Shown piece by piece: positions 7,417-10,506 of a stretch of DNA of 10,506 nt. This DNA comes from Russula earlei. Its lineage: Eukaryota; Basidiomycota; Agaricomycetes; Russulales; Russulaceae. The notes under the pieces were generated by a model that saw only the letters and a program-made list of their open reading frames with translations, had not been told where the DNA came from and ran no database searches. A program made the position numbers and the translations under genes. The DNA lies in the NCBI GenBank assembly GCA_025769875.1, contig JAGFNK010001346.1, positions 1 through 10,506 of the forward strand, given 5' to 3'. Within the stretch, counting starts at the first letter, position 1. The number at the start of each line of letters is the position of its first letter.

Positions 7417-8761
7417 TTATATCTGGGGTCGTCCAGCCGAGGCGGAATAGTATTCTTTCAGAAGTTTAGGGGCATTGAGATCGTAGTGGTTAACCCATGA
7501 GTCGTCTGACGTGGGGTATCCTTTCCAGTGCACGAGGTATTGTAGTTTACGTGTCCATCCGAATCTTCTTGTGTCTAGAATTGCTTCAATTTCGTATTCT
7601 TCCTCGTTTTCGACGGTTGGTGGAGGTTGTGTAAACGGCGTGCCGTATTCCTCCGTTTCCTTATAAGGGAGGAGTAGGTTGACGTGAAAGACGTCATGTA
7701 TCTTCATTGATGGCAGGAGCTGTAGTTGATACGCAACCTTGGAAATTCTTTTTGTGATGGGGAATGGGCCGTATCTTTGGGCATTAGTTTGCGTGTTCCT
7801 CGTGTTTTGAGATTCTTTGCTTCTAACCAAACGAGGGTTCCTTCTTCCATTTCTTTGATGTCAGGTCTTAGGGGTTGTTGTTTACGTTCAAGAAGTTGTT
7901 GGGCGTCTTGTCTTGCCTCTTCTAGTTGTTTTAGACGATCGGTGGATGAAGGTACGTTATTATCTTCTAGACTGATGTTAATCTGGGGTCTGAATCCCAT
8001 GAGGAGTTCGTGTGGTGATTTTCGTGATGTTTCATGTTTCCATGAGTTGTGTGCGTATTCTGCCAAAGGGAGCATTTTCGCCCAGGAATGTGGGGTGAGT
8101 CGTGGTCCAGGGTCTTAGGTATTGTTCTAGCCATGCGTTCATTCGTTCTGTCTGTCCATTGGTTTGGGGGTGGAACGCGGTGGACATGTTTTGTTTGATG
8201 CCTAGGTTCTTGCATATGGCTTTAGAGAAGTTTGATGCAAATCGAGGGTCTCTGTCGGAGATGATTCTTTTGGGGACGCCGAACCAAGGCACGAGGTGTT
8301 TCAAGTACTCGTGTGCGACACCTGTTCCATTGATCGTTTTGTTGCACGGAATGAATTTAGTTGCTTTAGAGCATCCTTGATCGACTATGGTGAGGACACT
8401 GTCAAACCCTTCTGATTTGGGTAAATCAGTGATAAGGTCCATTGATACGTATTGAAAGGGGCCTTGTTCGACGTGTGTGTCGAGTGGAAAGGTCGTGGCT
8501 TTCTTTCTGGGTATATTGGTTTTGGACTCCTGGCATTTGGCGCAACCTTTGACGTATTGTTCTACAAATTGTTGTAGTCTAGGCCCTTCGTAATGTTGTT
8601 TGACTAGATCCCAAGTGTTGGCTATTCCTGGGTGTCCTGCGAAGGGGGTGTCGTGGAATTGTCTTAGAATTTCTCGTTGTTTGTCAGGCTTGTCTGGTAG
8701 GTAGATTTTTTTTGCAAATGTTTCGGGTGGTAGAAGAGTGGTTTTTTGTTCTGTTACCCCC
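7417..8761 (-). pseudogene. Pol: integrase with C-terminal chromodomain, frameshifted
   Basis: Integrase inserts the element's cDNA into the genome, and the chromodomain is thought to guide it to marked chromatin. The HHCC zinc site is present (FHDTPFAGH near 8646-8672, CAKCQ near 8527-8541). The DDE core is seen as SMDLITDLP (D at about 8437-8439), IISDRDPRF (D at about 8254-8256) and NGQTERMN (E at about 8146-8148), with 35 residues between the second and third. The C-terminal part shows LLPSMKIHDVFHVNLLLPY. The chromodomain is at 7447-7596, with YEIEAILDTR and YLVHWKGYP followed by SWV. The stop is at 7417-7419. Three frameshifts interrupt it: one G missing in the G-run at 8757-8761, one in the C/G-run at 8092-8095, and one A missing at 7776-7778. 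No nonsense codon was seen. Confidence 0.9.
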
Positions 8762-10190
8762 TTGTAAGGTCTTTGCGACGAGAAAGTGCGTCGGCGATAG
8801 TGTGTGTATGTCCAGGGACGTGTTCCAGGGTAATATTAAAGTCTTGCATGTATTGCATCCATCTGGCTTGTCGTCCTGTTAATTTTTGTGGTTCTTTAAA
8901 GTAAGTGAGATTTTTGTGGTCTGTTCTTATTCTGACTGGTTCATCGGCTCCTAGGAAGAATGGTCGTCTGCTTTTTAATCCAAAGATTACTGCTGCTAGT
9001 TCTTTATCATGAGTGTCGTAATTTCTCTCTGCATCTGACAGTGTCCTCGAATAGTATGCGATTGGGTGAAAGCCATCTTCATATTCTTGGGATATAACTG
9101 CTCCTATGGCGAATCCTGATGCATCGGTGTCTAGGATGAATTGTTTCTTCCAATTTGGGGTGCGGAGTACTGGATAGGATACACAAGTTTCCTTTAGGGT
9201 TTGAAAGGCCTGGTCTTCTCTTGTTGTCCATTCCCATTGTCTGTTCTTCTTGGTTAAGTCATTCAGTGGTCTCGCCTTTATGGAAAAGTTGGGTATAAAA
9301 TTTCGATAAAAGTTACAAATCCTAGAAGCTTCTGACTTCTTTAGCGTGGATGGAGTTGGCCAATCTTTAATTCCTTTGACTTTGACAGGGTCCATGGTTA
9401 TCTTTCCTTCTCCTATGATTACTCCAAGGTATTCCACCTTTTTTCTTGTGGAACTGACACTTTTCTGGTTTAAGGTAGAGATCGTGTTGTTTCAGTTTAG
9501 ATAGTATGTGGTTGACCTTGAGTGTATGTTCCGCTTCGTCATTTTGCGTGGCAATGATGATGTCGTCCATATAAATTTTCAACCATCCTTGTGCCAGTTC
9601 TTCTTGAAAAATGTCATCCATCATGGTTTTGAAAGGTGGCCGGAGAATTTGTTAGTCTGAAGAACATTACCGTCGGTTCAAATAGTCCATCGCTAGTCTT
9701 GAAGGCTGCTTTCCATTCGTCTCCTTCTTTAATTCGGATGTTGTTGTAGCCCCATCTGATGTCAAATTTAGTAAAGAGTTCCTTTCCTGCTAAAGCGTGA
9801 ATCAATTCTGGGATTAAAGGTAGTGGATATACGTTAGGTATTGTCATTTGTTCAGATTTCTATAATCTTGTACTGGTCGGAATTTTCCATCCTTCTTTTT
9901 TATAAGGAAGAATCCACTAGCGTATGGTGAGTTGGATCTTCTTATTCGTTTGAGTCGCAAGTTTTGCTCAAGGAATTTTCCCTGTTCTTCTTTTCTTTTG
10001 GCGAAGAGGGGGTACACTCTGCAGTTGATCGTTGTAGGGGCATCTGATTTTAGGTCAATGGCGTGGTCCCATTTCTTGGTCCGGAAATCTTTCCGATTCT
10101 TGTTCCATGAATACTTGTCCATATTGATGGTATTGAAGGGGGACTATTTCTTGCCAAGTTTGCGTTTTGCCTCGATCTGTGATTCTGCCA
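8754..10190 (-). pseudogene. Pol: reverse transcriptase and RNase H, frameshifted
   Basis: It copies the genomic RNA to cDNA and degrades the RNA strand. Reverse transcriptase landmarks in order are [55 protein letters not shown] and the catalytic IYMDDIII (YMDD at 9562-9573). The family usually has FGLTNSP, so an Arg stands where Gly is expected, one transition away. RNase H follows with DTDASGFAIG, DKELAAV, RTDHKNL and IADALSR, supplying the D-E-D-D residues. Frameshifts lie at about 10159-10161, 10078-10079, 9845, 9627-9630 and 9439-9444. A cluster of three at about 9310-9337 cancels out to the original frame. Nearly all are single-base gains or losses in homopolymers. Confidence 0.9.
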
Positions 10191-10506
10191 ACTGTTGTGC
10201 TATGGTGGTCTTACGTATTTGAGTTTGTAGCCATAGTTCGTCGCTTCTTCCCAGTCTGTTAATGCCTTGATCCATGCTGGTACTTCTTGGTTTCCTTGAG
10301 GGTGACTCTTCCCATAATGGTCCCTTTGGACCAATTTATTCTCGGGTTTGTCGATTCTAGGAATGGGTATCCCAGGATGATATCGTCTTGTCCTATATCT
10401 GCGACTAAATTGGTGTGTGTGTCTTTGTCCCAGCAATTTTAACTCTAATTGAACGGTTTGGGTAACTTTTCCTGAGCGGTTTTTACGTTCCATCAACATT
10501 TTTGAT
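10191..10506 (-). pseudogene. Pol: retropepsin-like protease C-terminal part, truncated by window end and frameshifted
   Basis: In the second minus frame, DIGQDDIILGYPFLESTNPR then INWSKG match the C-terminal flank of Ty3/gypsy aspartic proteases (the ILG-P-L...NP-I-W signature). Upstream, NVDGT and NRSGKVTQTVQLELK fit the preceding beta strands in two different frames. The active-site D-S/T-G would lie beyond the window. Frame changes are seen near 10483, 10441, the AC repeat around 10410, 10290 and 10245. The downstream linker to reverse transcriptase includes TTIAQQLAESQIEAKRK. Confidence 0.7.

Larger units (their letters stand above)
5859..10506 (-). mobile_element. Ty3/gypsy LTR retrotransposon with chromodomain (chromovirus type), 5' part outside window
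   Basis: The order read on the minus strand is protease C-terminal part, reverse transcriptase, RNase H, integrase, chromodomain, an extra zinc-knuckle ORF, polypurine tract and 3' LTR. Integrase following RNase H, plus the chromodomain, places it in the chromovirus branch of Ty3/gypsy (Metaviridae). The window ends inside the protease, so gag, the primer-binding site and the 5' LTR are not visible. Possible target-site duplication bases next to the LTR are 5854-5858 (tccag), which cannot be confirmed without the other end. The coding region carries many single-base frameshifts, so this copy as written cannot make a full polyprotein, although almost every catalytic motif is preserved. Confidence 0.93.

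Noticed and set aside
7726..8118. 130-codon + strand ORF opposite integrase
   Set aside because: It is an antisense shadow of conserved integrase sequence; its composition is explained by the opposite strand.
7967..8215. 82-codon minus-strand ORF over the integrase core
   Set aside because: It is an out-of-frame reading of the region that encodes the integrase catalytic Glu and the following helix.

Overview
This looks like a stretch of basidiomycete (Agaricomycete-type) fungal genome, in a repeat-rich and decayed region. The pointers are a FunK1-type fungal protein kinase relic, an F-box/leucine-rich-type gene, very short spliceosomal introns (48 and about 75 nt), and a chromodomain Ty3/gypsy element with a roughly 246 bp LTR. 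I see no gene in the window that is clearly intact. No tRNA, rRNA or CRISPR array was recognised.

Bases 1-4378 are framed by a long inverted repeat. The left arm (1-544, open to the left) and right arm (3844-4378) are about 95% identical by hand alignment. The right arm is the 3' end of an F-box pseudogene on the + strand (2728-4080): its last intron, last exon and about 300 bp of downstream DNA. The left arm is an inverted copy of that piece. At 544/545 it joins, in frame, a decayed minus-strand gene that I cannot identify (about 515-1159, possibly extending to 1592). Bases 1593-2727 hold no gene I can support.

Bases 4508-5858 are a FunK1 kinase relic on the + strand. It keeps its start and most of the N-terminal region. 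It is broken by TGA/TAG stops and frameshifts, and it ends where an LTR begins at 5859.

From 5859 to the end of the window is one Ty3/gypsy chromovirus-type retrotransposon on the minus strand. Reading from the right edge it has the protease C-terminal part, reverse transcriptase (YMDD), RNase H, integrase (HHCC and DDE), and a chromodomain. After pol comes an extra downstream ORF with two CCHC zinc knuckles, then the polypurine tract and the 3' LTR. The gag gene and 5' LTR lie beyond the window.

Two modes of decay coexist. The F-box and FunK1 relics carry mostly TGA/TAG stops, and the two inverted-repeat arms differ only by transitions, largely at CpG/TpG/CpA. The retrotransposon pol has essentially no nonsense codons but about sixteen frameshifts, most of them +/-1 in homopolymers.
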